Assembly: GCF_020215705.1 (NCBI RefSeq)
Contig: NZ_JAIWNB010000007.1
Location: 310,001 to 374,000, forward strand
From: Nonomuraea aurantiaca
Lineage (GTDB): Bacteria; Actinomycetota; Actinomycetes; Streptosporangiales; Streptosporangiaceae
Direction of reading: 5' to 3'
Length of the DNA stretch: 64,000 nucleotides
Shown here: positions 34,566-43,233 of the stretch, in pieces
Layout: every line of letters begins with the position of its first letter
Position numbering within the stretch: the first letter of the stretch is position 1
The notes under the pieces: generated by a model
Databases searched by the model: none
Seen by the model: the letters and a program-made list of their open reading frames with translations, nothing else
What the model was told of the DNA's origin: nothing
Position numbers and translations under genes: made by a program

Positions 34566-34636
34566 ACCGGAGGAGCGTGCCCCTGGACAGACACCAGCAG
34601 GCACGGTGGGTGGGGCCCACCGTGCCTGCCGTAAAG
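34566..34636 (-). repeat. 70-bp dispersed repeat, copy B, containing a hairpin after ilvD
   Basis: Near-copy of 3237-3307 on the opposite strand. It contains a perfect 14-bp inverted repeat (GCAGGCACGGTGGG 34597-34610 / CCCACCGTGCCTGC 34616-34629) that is broken in copy A, and lies just after the ilvD stop, so it may also terminate ilvD. Confidence 0.75.
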
Positions 34637-34641
34637 AAGAA

Positions 34642-36480
34642 TTATCGAGACAGCTGGGAGAGGTCGCGCGAGGCGCCCGTGGAGGCCGAGGTCGTCATGG
34701 CCGCGTACGCCTGGAGGGCGACGCTGACCGGGCGGTTGCGGTCGCGCGGGCGGTAGCCGCCCAGGTCGGCGAGCAGACGCGTACGGCGCTCCGCCAGCTC
34801 GGCCTCGGGGACCCGGAGCTCCATCGACCGGTTGGGGATGTCGATCTCGATCATGTCGCCGTCCTCGACCAGTGCGATCATGCCGCCCTCGGCCGCCTCC
34901 GGAGAGGCGTGCCCGATCGACAGCCCGGACGTGCCGCCGGAGAAACGGCCGTCGGTGACCAGCGCGCACGCCTTGCCCAGGCCCCTGCCCTTGAGGAACG
35001 ACGTCGGGTAGAGCATCTCCTGCATGCCCGGCCCGCCCTTCGGGCCCTCATAGCGGATGACGACCACGTCGCCCTCCTTGACCCGGTCACCGAGGATGCC
35101 CTCGACCGCGTCCTCCTGCGACTCGAACACCACCGCCGGCCCGGTGAACTTCCAGATCGACTCGTCGACCCCGGCTGTCTTCACCACGGCGCCGTCACGC
35201 GAGATGTTGCCGTAGAGCACCGCGAGCCCGCCGTCCGAGCTGTAGGCGTGCGCCAGGTCGCGCACGCAGCCCTCGGCCCGGTCGGTGTCGAGGGAGTCCC
35301 AGCGGTTGTCCTGCGAGTATGGCTTGACCGTGCGGACATTGCCGGGCGCCGCGTGCCACAGCTCCAGGGCCTCGGGCCGCACCGTGGGCGACTGGGGGTC
35401 CCAGGCGGCGATCGTCTCGCCGAGCGTGGTGCCGTTGACCGTCGGCAGATCGCGGTGGAGCAGCCCGGCGCGGTCGAGCTCACCCAGGATGGCCGGGATG
35501 CCGCCCGCGCGGTGCACGTCCTCGACGTGGTACTTGCTCGTCGCCGGAGCCACCTTGCACAGGCACGGCACGCGCAGGGAGATCTCGTTGATCTCCTTGA
35601 GCCCGAAGTCGACCTCGGCCTCGCGGGCCGCGGCCAGGATGTGCAGGATCGTGTTGGTCGAGCCGCCCATCGCCACGTCCAGCGCCATCGCGTTCTCGAA
35701 GGCCTCGCTGGTGGCGATCGAGCGCGGCAGCACCGACTCGTCGCCGTCCTCGTAGTAGCGGCGGGTGATCTCCACGAGCTGGCGCCCGGCGTCCTCGAAC
35801 AGGTTCTTGCGCGCCTTGTGCGTGGCCAGGATCGTGCCGTTGCCCGGCAGCGCGAGGCCGATCGCCTCGGCCAGGCAGTTCATGGAGTTGGCGGTGAACA
35901 TGCCCGAGCACGACCCGCAGGTCGGGCAGGCGTTCTCCTCCATCTCCAGCAGATCCTCGTCGGAGACGCTGCTGTCGGCGGCGGCGACCATCGGGTCGAC
36001 CAGGTCGAGCTTGCGGCCGGGCGTCTTGCCCGCCTCCATCGGCCCGCCCGAGACGAAGATCGTCGGGATGTTGAGCCGGAAGGCGGCCAGCAGCATGCCC
36101 GGCGTGATCTTGTCGCAGTTGGAGACGCAGATCATCGCGTCGGCGCAGTGGGCGTTGACCATGTACTCGACGGCGTCGGCGATCAGCTCGCGCGACGGCA
36201 GCGAATAGAGCATGCCGCCGTGGCCCATCGCGATGCCGTCGTCGACCGCGATCGTGTTGAACTCGCGCGGGATCGCCCCCGCCTCGCGGATCGCGGCCGA
36301 CACCACGTCGCCGACGTCGCGCAGATGAACGTGGCCCGGGACGAACTGCGTGAAGCTGTTGGCCACGGCGATGATGGGCTTGCCGAAATCGCTCCCGGCT
36401 ACGCCGGTCGCCCGGAGGAGGGCGCGGGCGCCGACCATATTCCTGCCGTGGGTGACCGTACGAGACCTGAGGGCGGGCAT
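34642..36480 (-). CDS. ilvD: Dihydroxy-acid dehydratase
   Basis: 612-residue enzyme of valine/isoleucine and pantothenate synthesis; dehydrates 2,3-dihydroxyacids. Fe-S cysteine motifs VSNCDKITPGMLL and CGSCSGMFTANSMNC and substrate segments GGSTNTILH are present. Start ATG 36480 follows GGGAGAAG; relatives begin MPALRSRTVTHGRNMVGARAL. The upstream extension is non-family. Monocistronic as seen, with no other ilv gene in the window. Confidence 0.97.
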   Translation of the reverse strand: MPALRSRTVTHGRNMVGARALLRATGVAGSDFGKPIIAVANSFTQFVPGHVHLRDVGDVVSAAIREAGAIPREFNTIAVDDGIAMGHGGMLYSLPSRELIADAVEYMVNAHCADAMICVSNCDKITPGMLLAAFRLNIPTIFVSGGPMEAGKTPGRKLDLVDPMVAAADSSVSDEDLLEMEENACPTCGSCSGMFTANSMNCLAEAIGLALPGNGTILATHKARKNLFEDAGRQLVEITRRYYEDGDESVLPRSIATSEAFENAMALDVAMGGSTNTILHILAAAREAEVDFGLKEINEISLRVPCLCKVAPATSKYHVEDVHRAGGIPAILGELDRAGLLHRDLPTVNGTTLGETIAAWDPQSPTVRPEALELWHAAPGNVRTVKPYSQDNRWDSLDTDRAEGCVRDLAHAYSSDGGLAVLYGNISRDGAVVKTAGVDESIWKFTGPAVVFESQEDAVEGILGDRVKEGDVVVIRYEGPKGGPGMQEMLYPTSFLKGRGLGKACALVTDGRFSGGTSGLSIGHASPEAAEGGMIALVEDGDMIEIDIPNRSMELRVPEAELAERRTRLLADLGGYRPRDRNRPVSVALQAYAAMTTSASTGASRDLSQLSR

Positions 36481-36664
36481 TGAACTTCTCCCATCGTTGC
36501 GAGTCCTCACATCGTACGACCATTTGCCCGGTTGCTGAGACAACTGTCCATCGCTCGGACGTGTACGGGGGCGAGCTGGGTGGACCCGGCCGCGAGGGCC
36601 GCCCCGAACGCCTCAGGACCCGGAGCGCGGTCAGGACCCCAGTGACCTGCCTACGGAACTGCTG

Positions 36665-36689
36665 AAGGCACGCCCGGCGGACGTGCCTT
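36665..36689 (-). terminator. Hairpin after the NERD gene
   Basis: AAGGCACG (36665-36672) and CGTGCCTT (36682-36689), 9-base loop, just past the NERD stop codon. Confidence 0.55.
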
Positions 36690-36704
36690 CGGAGTTGGGT
36701 CGGG

Positions 36705-37538
36705 TCAGTCCTCGCCGTATCTGGCGGGCAGGACCTGGGCCGCGATGTCGTGCAGGCGGTCGATCTCGGCCTTGGTCAGCGCCCGCTCCCGCTTGGTGAT
36801 CCACTTGCGGGCACGGGCGCCCTCGTAGACGTCCACGCCGCGGATCGTCATGATCTTCCATGGCACGGGCGGCCCGTAGATGGCCAGCGAGGGCACGACG
36901 GAGATCTCCTTGCCGTAGGCCTCGCTGATCAGCTCGCTGGCGCGCGAAGCCTCCCACTTGGCCTCGGTGAGACGTGGCTTCATGTCGAACGGCCCATGAA
37001 AGAGCTTCTTGCCCATCTGGACGCGTACGGGCAGCCGTTTGTCCCACTTCTCGGAGTCGACCGCGTAGACGCCCGTCGGGCCCACCACGAGGTGGTCGAT
37101 CTGGGCCTCGCTGTCCGGGATCGCCCGCGCGTGGAGCGTGCGATAACCGTTGCGTTCGAGCTTGCGTAGTTGGGCCTCGGTGCGGCGCTCCGCGATGGAG
37201 GCACGGCGCCAGGCCGGCACGGTCGAGTTGGACCGCGCTCGGTAAACAGTGTCGAGGATGGCCGCGATCACGCCCGCGGTCACGCCTACCCGCCAGTCGC
37301 CCACGAGGATGCCCACGACCACGCCAACGGGGATCGCCAGCAGCGCGCGGTTGCGCATGCGGCGGAAGCGTGGCTGTTGGAGCAGGCTGCGCACGGACGC
37401 GCGCTCGATGGGCGCGTAGGTTGACGTGGGCGCCGATTGCTTCGCGGGGGCCGGCTCGCCTTCGGGTCGGTCACTCACCCAGATGGGTGACGCGTTGTGA
37501 CCGTCTTCTCGCTGATGGTCGGAGTCCACGTAACTCAC
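36705..37538 (-). CDS. NERD-domain membrane protein
   Basis: 277 residues: a disordered N-terminus, two membrane segments (LLAIPVGVVVGILVGDW and VGVTAGVIAAILDTVY, about residues 66-105), then a nuclease-related domain with the IDHLVVGPTGVYAVDSEKW core (about 168-186; Asp, and Glu-x-Lys as SEKW) and MKPRLTEAKWEASR helix. NERD proteins are a restriction-enzyme-like fold of unclear job. ATG 37538. A possible signalling or DNA-associated function is only inference. Confidence 0.85.
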   Translation of the reverse strand: MSYVDSDHQREDGHNASPIWVSDRPEGEPAPAKQSAPTSTYAPIERASVRSLLQQPRFRRMRNRALLAIPVGVVVGILVGDWRVGVTAGVIAAILDTVYRARSNSTVPAWRRASIAERRTEAQLRKLERNGYRTLHARAIPDSEAQIDHLVVGPTGVYAVDSEKWDKRLPVRVQMGKKLFHGPFDMKPRLTEAKWEASRASELISEAYGKEISVVPSLAIYGPPVPWKIMTIRGVDVYEGARARKWITKRERALTKAEIDRLHDIAAQVLPARYGED

Positions 37539-37657
37539 CGTAGCCCGTGGTTCTTGTCGATTCCTAGTGCTGCCTTGTCCATAGTTTTATGGCCCAGCTC
37601 ACCGTGTTCTACGCCCGTTTTCCGGGTATCTATTACGTTCTTCTCTAGAGATGCCTA

Positions 37658-39076
37658 ATGTGCGGTAGCGTGCGAGAACTTCACGAGCTTTCGGCGCTCG
37701 AGCAGGCGCAAGCCATCCGTGACCAGGAGATTTCGCCGGTCGAGCTCACTCGGCACTACCTCGATCGGATCGAGCGAATCGATCCACAGGTGGGTGCGTA
37801 TGTGACGGTGACCGCCGAGAGAGCCCTCGAACAGGCGCACCGTCTGGCCAAGGAGCTGCCAGACGGACCCCTCGCCGGAGTGCCGATCCCCATAAAGGAT
37901 CTTAACCTGGTGAAGGACGTGCCCATCATGTTCGGGTCGTCGACATACCGGGGTTTCGTCGCCCCGGTGGACGACACGGTGGTCGAGCGCCTGCGTGACG
38001 CGGGCACGGTGATGCTGGGGAAGACCGCGACACCGGAGTTCGGCCTGCCCTGCTACACCGAGACCGCCTTCTCGCCGCCCGCCCGCTCGCCATGGGATCC
38101 GCGTACCTCCGCGGGCGGGTCGAGCGGCGGCGCCGCCGCGGCCGTGGCCGCCGGGCTGGCGCCGGCCGCGCAGGGCAGCGACGGGGCCGGTTCGATCCGC
38201 ATCCCGGCCTCGGTGTGCGGGCTGTTCGGCATCAAACCCACGCGCGGCCGGATCAGCTTCGCGCCGATCATCCCGGACCTCGCGGGCCTGTCGACGAACG
38301 GTCCCCTCGCCCGAACCGTCGCCGACGCCGCCGCGCTGCTCGACGTGATGGCCCACAACAGCCCCGGCGACCTCTACCTCGCACCGCCGCACCAAGGCAC
38401 GTTCCTGGAGTGCGTCGGGCGTGAGCCGGGCCGGCTGCGCATCGCCCGCTACGCCCGGCCGGTCGTGCCCGGCGCCGACGTCCATCCGGACGTGCTCGCC
38501 GCGTACGAGGCCGCCGCCGTGACGCTGGCGGCGCTCGGCCACGAGGTCGTCGAGATCGAGCCGCCGTTCGGGCCGGAGACCGTGCCGGAGTTCACCGTCA
38601 TGTGGTACGCCTTCGCCTGCATGCACCCCGTGGCCGAGGACCAGGTCGAGCTGCTCCGGCCGCTCACCAGGCGGCTGCGCGAGCACGGCTTCGCCACCCC
38701 CGCCCCCGCGTTCCTGAAGGCCCAGGCCGCTCTGCAACTGGCCACCAGGGCGGCGCTCGCGGTGACCGACGCCTATGACGCGGTGCTCACGCCGACCGTC
38801 ACCCAGCCGCCGCGGCCGGTGGGCTGGTTCGAGGACGTGGACGACGTCGAGGAGACGTTCGAGCGGATGAAGAGGTTCGCCGCCTTCCCCGCGGTCTACA
38901 ACGTGACCGGCCAGCCCGCCGTGAACCTGCCCCTGCACTGGACCCCCGACGGGCTGCCGATCGGCGTCATGCTGGCGGGCCGCCTGGGCGCCGAAGGCAC
39001 GCTGATCTCACTGTCGGCCCAGGTCGAGTCGGCCCGGGGCGGTTTCTGGGGGGACCGGCGACCGGCGATCTGGTAG
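37658..39076 (+). CDS. Amidase, amidase-signature family
   Basis: 472 residues. The Ser-cisSer-Lys triad is visible: Lys80 in PIPIKD, Ser155 in SAGGSSGG and nucleophile Ser179 in GSDGAGSIRIPA. It hydrolyses amides to acid and ammonia; substrate unknown. The signature reads GSDGAGS instead of the common GSDTGGS. ATG 37658; ribosome-binding site weak. Downstream lies the TnpB remnant. Confidence 0.93.
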   Translation: MCGSVRELHELSALEQAQAIRDQEISPVELTRHYLDRIERIDPQVGAYVTVTAERALEQAHRLAKELPDGPLAGVPIPIKDLNLVKDVPIMFGSSTYRGFVAPVDDTVVERLRDAGTVMLGKTATPEFGLPCYTETAFSPPARSPWDPRTSAGGSSGGAAAAVAAGLAPAAQGSDGAGSIRIPASVCGLFGIKPTRGRISFAPIIPDLAGLSTNGPLARTVADAAALLDVMAHNSPGDLYLAPPHQGTFLECVGREPGRLRIARYARPVVPGADVHPDVLAAYEAAAVTLAALGHEVVEIEPPFGPETVPEFTVMWYAFACMHPVAEDQVELLRPLTRRLREHGFATPAPAFLKAQAALQLATRAALAVTDAYDAVLTPTVTQPPRPVGWFEDVDDVEETFERMKRFAAFPAVYNVTGQPAVNLPLHWTPDGLPIGVMLAGRLGAEGTLISLSAQVESARGGFWGDRRPAIW

Positions 39077-39194
39077 CCGTGTCGTGCCGCTGGCGTGATG
39101 GTCGGGGGCCGAGCCCGCAGAAGAAGCGGCCCATGGCGGGCTTGCGCCGCCACCCGGTCAGGCCCTCCTGTGCCCACGCCGTCACCCGCTCCCG

Positions 39195-39262
39195 CGCTAC
39201 CACCAGGGTCTGCGCCTGCATCTGCAGATGCGTCCGCGCCCGCATCTGCACCTGTGGTAGCA
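39195..39262. other. Palindromic segment at the TnpB remnant's 3' side
   Basis: GCTACCACCAGG and CCTGTGGTAGC flank a region that itself holds the perfect palindrome GCATCTGCAGATGC (39217-39230). IS200/IS605-type elements carry hairpins at their ends and an RNA guide at the tnpB 3' side, but this is only a positional suggestion. Confidence 0.35.
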
Positions 39263-39660
39263 CGGCCGCCCTGATCGGGGCCCGGCTCGACGGCTCTCTC
39301 GCTTGGCGGTTGGCCTTCCGGCCCACGCGGTTGCGTGGTTTGCGCGCCCCAGCTCGCACACCCGGTCTGGGTTGTGCGTGCTCCGCCCTCCCGGCGGCGA
39401 GGATGTTCTTGGCGGCGTTCACGTCGGCGTGCTCGGTGTGTCCGCAGGAGGTGCACCGGAAGGCCGCTTGACTCTCGCGGGACTTGCGATCCACCACCGT
39501 GCATACGTTGCACGTCTGACTCGTGTACGCCGGATTGGCAGTGATCACGTTGGTGCCCGTGTAGCGGGCCTTGCTCCGGGGTGGCCAGTTCGATCCGATG
39601 CCAGCTTTTGTCCAGGATGGACCGGTTCAAGCCGGACTTGCCCGCGCCCCTGTTAGGCAG
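39250..39660 (-). pseudogene. TnpB (IS200/IS605/IS1341 type) C-terminal remnant, frameshifted
   Basis: On the minus strand GKSGLNRSILDKSWHRIELA is followed by a frame change, after which ARYTGTNVITANPAYTSQTCNVC continues in another frame (from about 39565), then FRCTSCGHTEHADVNAAKNILAAG. That is the RuvC-III/zinc-finger end of TnpB (two CxxC pairs and the catalytic Asp of ADVNAA). The N-terminal two-thirds is missing, so it is a decayed remnant. No tnpA is seen. Confidence 0.85.
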
Positions 39661-39940
39661 GAACGCGCCCCGCCGTTCGGGGTCGGGCCGGGGTGCGACG
39701 CGGGCGGGCGGTCCGGGCGAAGTCCCCAAGTACCGCAGGCGGGTCTCGCCCAGCCACGCGAAGTCCTGCTTGGCTTCGGCTTGACCACGCCCCGGTTGGC
39801 TTACCCCCATGGCCAAAGCCAGGGATCCGCGCCGTAGATCATCGATCGCATCCACAGTTGAGTTGACCTTGTCTGGGGGATCTTGAGTCAGACTCTCTCA
39901 CGACCGGGTCTGGCCGGACAGCCGAACCGGGATTACGTTC

Positions 39941-40237
39941 GTGGGTGTGGACAGCGCGCTGGAGATTCTGGCTTTTCTCTTGGGGGTTTCGCTCGGTCTG
40001 TTCGTGCTGATCAGCCTGGCGGTTCTGGTGCCGGGGCGGGGTTCTGCACGGAGGATGGAGACGGGCCCGGTGTGGCTGGGCGGTCCGTCCGGGAGCGAGC
40101 ACGGCGTGAGCACGTCGGGGCTGGTTCTGGCCGACCGGGTCGCTCATTGGGCGCCGGCGCCCGAGACCGACTGGGTCGCGATGGCGGAGACGGCCGAGCC
40201 CGGCAGGCGCGTCGGCGGCGCTTCGGCGGGATGGTGA
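39941..40237 (+). CDS. Hypothetical protein with one membrane segment
   Basis: 98 residues from GTG 39941 (GTG 39947 is an alternative). One hydrophobic segment near the N-terminus (ALEILAFLLGVSLGLFVLISLAVLVPG), then a soluble tail. Its stop overlaps the start region of the DUF5130 gene, so the two are translationally linked. Family not recognised. Confidence 0.72.
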   Translation: MGVDSALEILAFLLGVSLGLFVLISLAVLVPGRGSARRMETGPVWLGGPSGSEHGVSTSGLVLADRVAHWAPAPETDWVAMAETAEPGRRVGGASAGW

Positions 40238-40605
40238 TGGCGATGCGCGGACTGACCTCGACCCAGGCCGACGACATCAGGCAGGCGCTCACCGTCGCCG
40301 AGCGGCGCAGCGGCCTGCGCTTCGGCGCCTTCCTCGGCCCGCCGGTCGGCACCCGGCGGCACTTCGCCGAGCGGCTGCACGCCGCGCTCGGCGAGGAGGC
40401 CGACGACGCGGTGGTGATCTTCGTGGACGTCGCCGGACGGGCGCTGGAGATCGTGACCGGCGAGAACGCCCGGCGGCGGCTGCCCGACACCGCGTGCCGG
40501 CTGACCGCCATGTCGATGGCCACGGCGTTCAGCGCCGGCGACCTGGTGGGCGGGCTGCTGTACGGCATCGGCATGCTGGGCGAGCAGGCCACCGCCAGGC
40601 GATAG
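40231..40605 (+). CDS. DUF5130-type (TPM-like) protein
   Basis: 124 residues from ATG 40231 (ATG 40237 or 40243 are alternatives). LTVAERRSGLRFGAFLGPPVG and DAVVIFVDVAGRALEIVTGENARRRL are typical of DUF5130, a single TPM-like domain found next to small membrane proteins in actinobacteria. TPM domains are linked to membrane proteins and phosphatase-like activity in other families; here no activity can be claimed. Overlaps the upstream gene. Confidence 0.8.
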   Translation: MVMAMRGLTSTQADDIRQALTVAERRSGLRFGAFLGPPVGTRRHFAERLHAALGEEADDAVVIFVDVAGRALEIVTGENARRRLPDTACRLTAMSMATAFSAGDLVGGLLYGIGMLGEQATARR

Positions 40606-40645
40606 AACGGGCGTCGCCTGCGCCCCCGCGGTAGGCGACGCCCAC

Positions 40646-40668
40646 CCCGCCTTTGTAAGCGAGGCGGG
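40646..40668 (+). terminator. Hairpin after the DUF5130 gene
   Basis: CCCGCCT (40646-40652) and AGGCGGG (40662-40668) around a 9-base loop, 40 bp after the stop codon. Confidence 0.5.
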
Positions 40669-40673
40669 CGGCG

Positions 40674-40816
40674 GGGTCAGCCTGGAGGCTTCCAGGGGGT
40701 CAGCATGGGGGCAGGCCCAAACCGTCATCGGGGTAGGCCAAAAGCGTTGGAGCAGGCCCAAAGCGTCATCGGGGCAGGCCAAAAGCGTTGGGGCAGGCCC
40801 AGGGGTCAGCGTTGGA
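40674..40816. repeat. 41-bp tandem repeat, extension of the 3' end of the next minus-strand gene
   Basis: GCAGGCCC recurs at 40711, 40752 and 40793, exactly 41 bp apart, with CCAAAGCGTCATCGGGGCAGG and AAAAGCGTTGG pieces between. The gene's own last codons and stop (TCAGCGTTGGAGCAGGCC, 40806) are the last element of the array, and GGGGTCAGC recurs at 40674, 40696 and 40802. Confidence 0.85.
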
Positions 40817-41753
40817 GCAGGCCGGCGACGTGCTCGCTGACGCCCGCCAGCAGCGTGGCGGGCACGATGGGCGAGCGGCCGATGGCCGAGAACAGCGCGG
40901 GCAGGCCGGGCAGCGGGAACCCGTCATCCTTGAGCGCGGCCGAGCCGACCTCGTTCTTGTCGAGCGCCGCCCGGCTGCGCTGCCAGGCGTCGAGCACCTC
41001 TTCCGGCGAGGGCACACCGAAGCCGTGGCCGACGGGCGCCGCGTGCCGCAGGCGTACGAGCGGCGTCTCCGCGAACGCCAGCGCGGTGCGGGCCCGCACG
41101 TGCAGGTCGGCGCGTTCGTCCGGCTCGATCCAGTGCATCGCCGTGCACGGGTTGCGGCAGCCGGCGACGCAGACGGCCATCGCGCCCGCCACCTGGCTGT
41201 GCTGCCGGTCGAAGTACGCGCGCCAGCCCTCGGGCGGCTCGCTCGCCACCCGCAGGGTCCGGTTGGTGGCCGACTGCTCGGACTTGGTGTGGTCGCACTC
41301 GCGGTCGCCGATCACGCCGAACCTGCTGCCCGGCGCGCTCAGCCCCGCGGGCCAGCGCGCGGGGTCGCCGGCATGGCCGAGATGCGGCTCGTAGGCCAGC
41401 AGCGGCAGGTATTCGCTGGCGATGTGGACGGCGGCGATCATCGGGCTCAGCTCCCGGCGTTGCCAGCGGATGGCGATGACCTCCAGCAGCAGCCCGTAGG
41501 CGGGCCGCAGCGACTCCAGCGCGCCGCGTGGCTGTTCGCGCGGGGTCTGCGGCATGTGGCAGGCCCGTGCCTGGCGCCGCAGATCCGCGGGCACGGCCTT
41601 CGCCTCGGCCGCGAAGTCCTCCGCGTCCAGCGAGAGCAGCCTGCTGCCGAACTCGCACACGCCGGCGATCTCCTCGGATGAGGCCAGTGCTCCGAGGTCG
41701 GAGAAGGCGTAGCGGCGGGCCAGCGCTACGAGCAGATCGCGAGTGGTATCCAC
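40806..41753 (-). CDS. Hypothetical protein, 315 residues
   Basis: No family recognised. Mostly helical by eye; contains two Cys in VAGCRNPCTAMHWIEP and an HTKSEQSATNRTL loop. Cytoplasmic (no signal peptide or membrane segment). Third codon positions are strongly G/C, so it is a real gene. It lies between the 41-bp repeat array and the Ser/Thr kinase gene, 60 bp apart, same strand as the kinase. Confidence 0.8.
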   Translation of the reverse strand: MDTTRDLLVALARRYAFSDLGALASSEEIAGVCEFGSRLLSLDAEDFAAEAKAVPADLRRQARACHMPQTPREQPRGALESLRPAYGLLLEVIAIRWQRRELSPMIAAVHIASEYLPLLAYEPHLGHAGDPARWPAGLSAPGSRFGVIGDRECDHTKSEQSATNRTLRVASEPPEGWRAYFDRQHSQVAGAMAVCVAGCRNPCTAMHWIEPDERADLHVRARTALAFAETPLVRLRHAAPVGHGFGVPSPEEVLDAWQRSRAALDKNEVGSAALKDDGFPLPGLPALFSAIGRSPIVPATLLAGVSEHVAGLLQR

Positions 41754-41812
41754 CCGATCACCCTACTCATGACCGGATACTCGCCCGTCCGACAAGACCG
41801 CCGAAAGGGCCA

Positions 41813-43078
41813 CTAGCTGGGGCAGGGCGCCTTGATGCACTGGATGTCACCCGGTGGCTCGCTGACCGTGGGCTCGACCGTGGGCGCGGTCGGCTCCGGT
41901 GTGGTGGGCGGATCCGTGGGCTCGGGCTCGTGAGTGGTCGGCGTGGCCGTCGGCGTGGCCTTGGTCGGGCGGACGGTGGGCGTCGCGGTGGGGGTCGGCT
42001 TGTGCGAGCCGCTCGGCCGCGCGACGGGGGCGGACTTCGACGGGGGCGCCAAGGGCTTCCTGCTCGGGGTGACGGCGCTCGTGGGCGTGCCCGAGTCGTG
42101 CGTGACGGGCGGCAGGACGCTGCCGCTCTGCTCGGCCGCCTGGTCGCCGCGTATCCACACCGACCCGGCGACCGCCAGCGTCACCAGGATCGCCACGGCC
42201 ATGGCCACGACGGCGCTCAGCGCGCGGCGGCCACGCGGCATGGGCGGTGAGCCCGGCGCGTCGAAGGCCTTCCTGGCCGCCTCGCTCATCAGCGCGGCCG
42301 TCGGCCAGCGCCGGTCGGGTGTCTTGGCCAGCGCCCTGGTCACGACCTGGCACGGTCCGGGCGGCACCTCGGCGGGCAAGGCCGGGACGGGCGTGTGCAG
42401 GTGCTTGTAGATGATCTGGACGGGGGTGTCGCCCTCGAACGGCGGCCGCCCGGTCAGGCACTCGTAGGCGACCACGCCGAGTGCGTAGACGTCGACGGCC
42501 GGGGTGATGTCGCTGGCCGTGGCCATCTCGGGGGCGCAGTAGCCGGCCGAGCAGAGCATGGCGCCGGTGGCCGTGAGCTGGACCGCGGAGACCGAGTGGG
42601 CGATGCCGAAGTCGGTGAGCGCCACGCTGCCGTCGGGACGGACCATCAGGTTGGCCGGTTTGACGTCGCGGTGCACGATGCCCTGCGCGTGGGCGGCGGC
42701 CAGCGCGTCGCCGACCTCGGCGACCAGCCGCATGGTGGCCGCCGGGTCGAGCGCCTCGCGGCGCAGGACGCGGTCGAGCGACTCGCCCTCGACGAACTCC
42801 ATCACCAGGAAGCTCACCTGGCGCCCGTCGACTTCGGAGGTGCCGTAGTCGTAGACGTCGACCACGCCGGGATGCCGCAGCGTGGCCATCGCCCTGGCCT
42901 CGTTCTGGAACCGCTGGGCGAACTTCGGGTCCTCGGTCAGGGCGGGGATCAGCACCTTGACCGCCACGGTCCGGCCGAGAACGGTGTCGGTGGCCCGCCA
43001 GACCTCGCCCATGCCGCCGCCGCCCACGCGGCTGATCAGCGTGTAGCGATCGTTGAGGCTGGTCCCGGATCCGAGCAC
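41813..43078 (-). CDS. Membrane Ser/Thr protein kinase
   Basis: 421 residues from GTG 43078. Hanks-type kinase: glycine loop GGGGMGEVW (19-27), Lys41 in VAVKVL, HRDVKPANL with Asp138, DFG (156-158), APE (182-184). Then a membrane helix (AVVAMAVAILVTLAVAGSVWI, about 295-315) and an extracellular Pro/Thr/Ser-rich tail ending CIKAPCPS. No PASTA repeats, so not a typical PknB. Substrates unknown. Starts 155 bp after the GH31 end, same strand. Confidence 0.93.
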   Translation of the reverse strand: MLGSGTSLNDRYTLISRVGGGGMGEVWRATDTVLGRTVAVKVLIPALTEDPKFAQRFQNEARAMATLRHPGVVDVYDYGTSEVDGRQVSFLVMEFVEGESLDRVLRREALDPAATMRLVAEVGDALAAAHAQGIVHRDVKPANLMVRPDGSVALTDFGIAHSVSAVQLTATGAMLCSAGYCAPEMATASDITPAVDVYALGVVAYECLTGRPPFEGDTPVQIIYKHLHTPVPALPAEVPPGPCQVVTRALAKTPDRRWPTAALMSEAARKAFDAPGSPPMPRGRRALSAVVAMAVAILVTLAVAGSVWIRGDQAAEQSGSVLPPVTHDSGTPTSAVTPSRKPLAPPSKSAPVARPSGSHKPTPTATPTVRPTKATPTATPTTHEPEPTDPPTTPEPTAPTVEPTVSEPPGDIQCIKAPCPS

Positions 43079-43233
43079 GTCTTCGAGGCTAACACCGCGA
43101 CCTCGATGGACGCGCCGGATCCGGCGCTCAGAACGCCTCTGTGGTAGTGCCTCCCGTTCCCGAGGCGGGGCTGGTGAAGGTGCTGTTGGCACCGGGCTCG
43201 CGCTCGACGGCATCTTCCACAATCCGACCCCGA

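Noticed and set aside
34370..34604. N-terminal extension of the WYL protein
   Set aside because: The extra residues (GLIRAIQGAYQPYRLS) have no HTH pattern and the region is promoter-like; ATG 34367 fits better.
37640..37660. Seventh CTAG operator before the amidase
   Set aside because: Only one CTAG half (TCTCTAGAG) with no partner 13 bp away.
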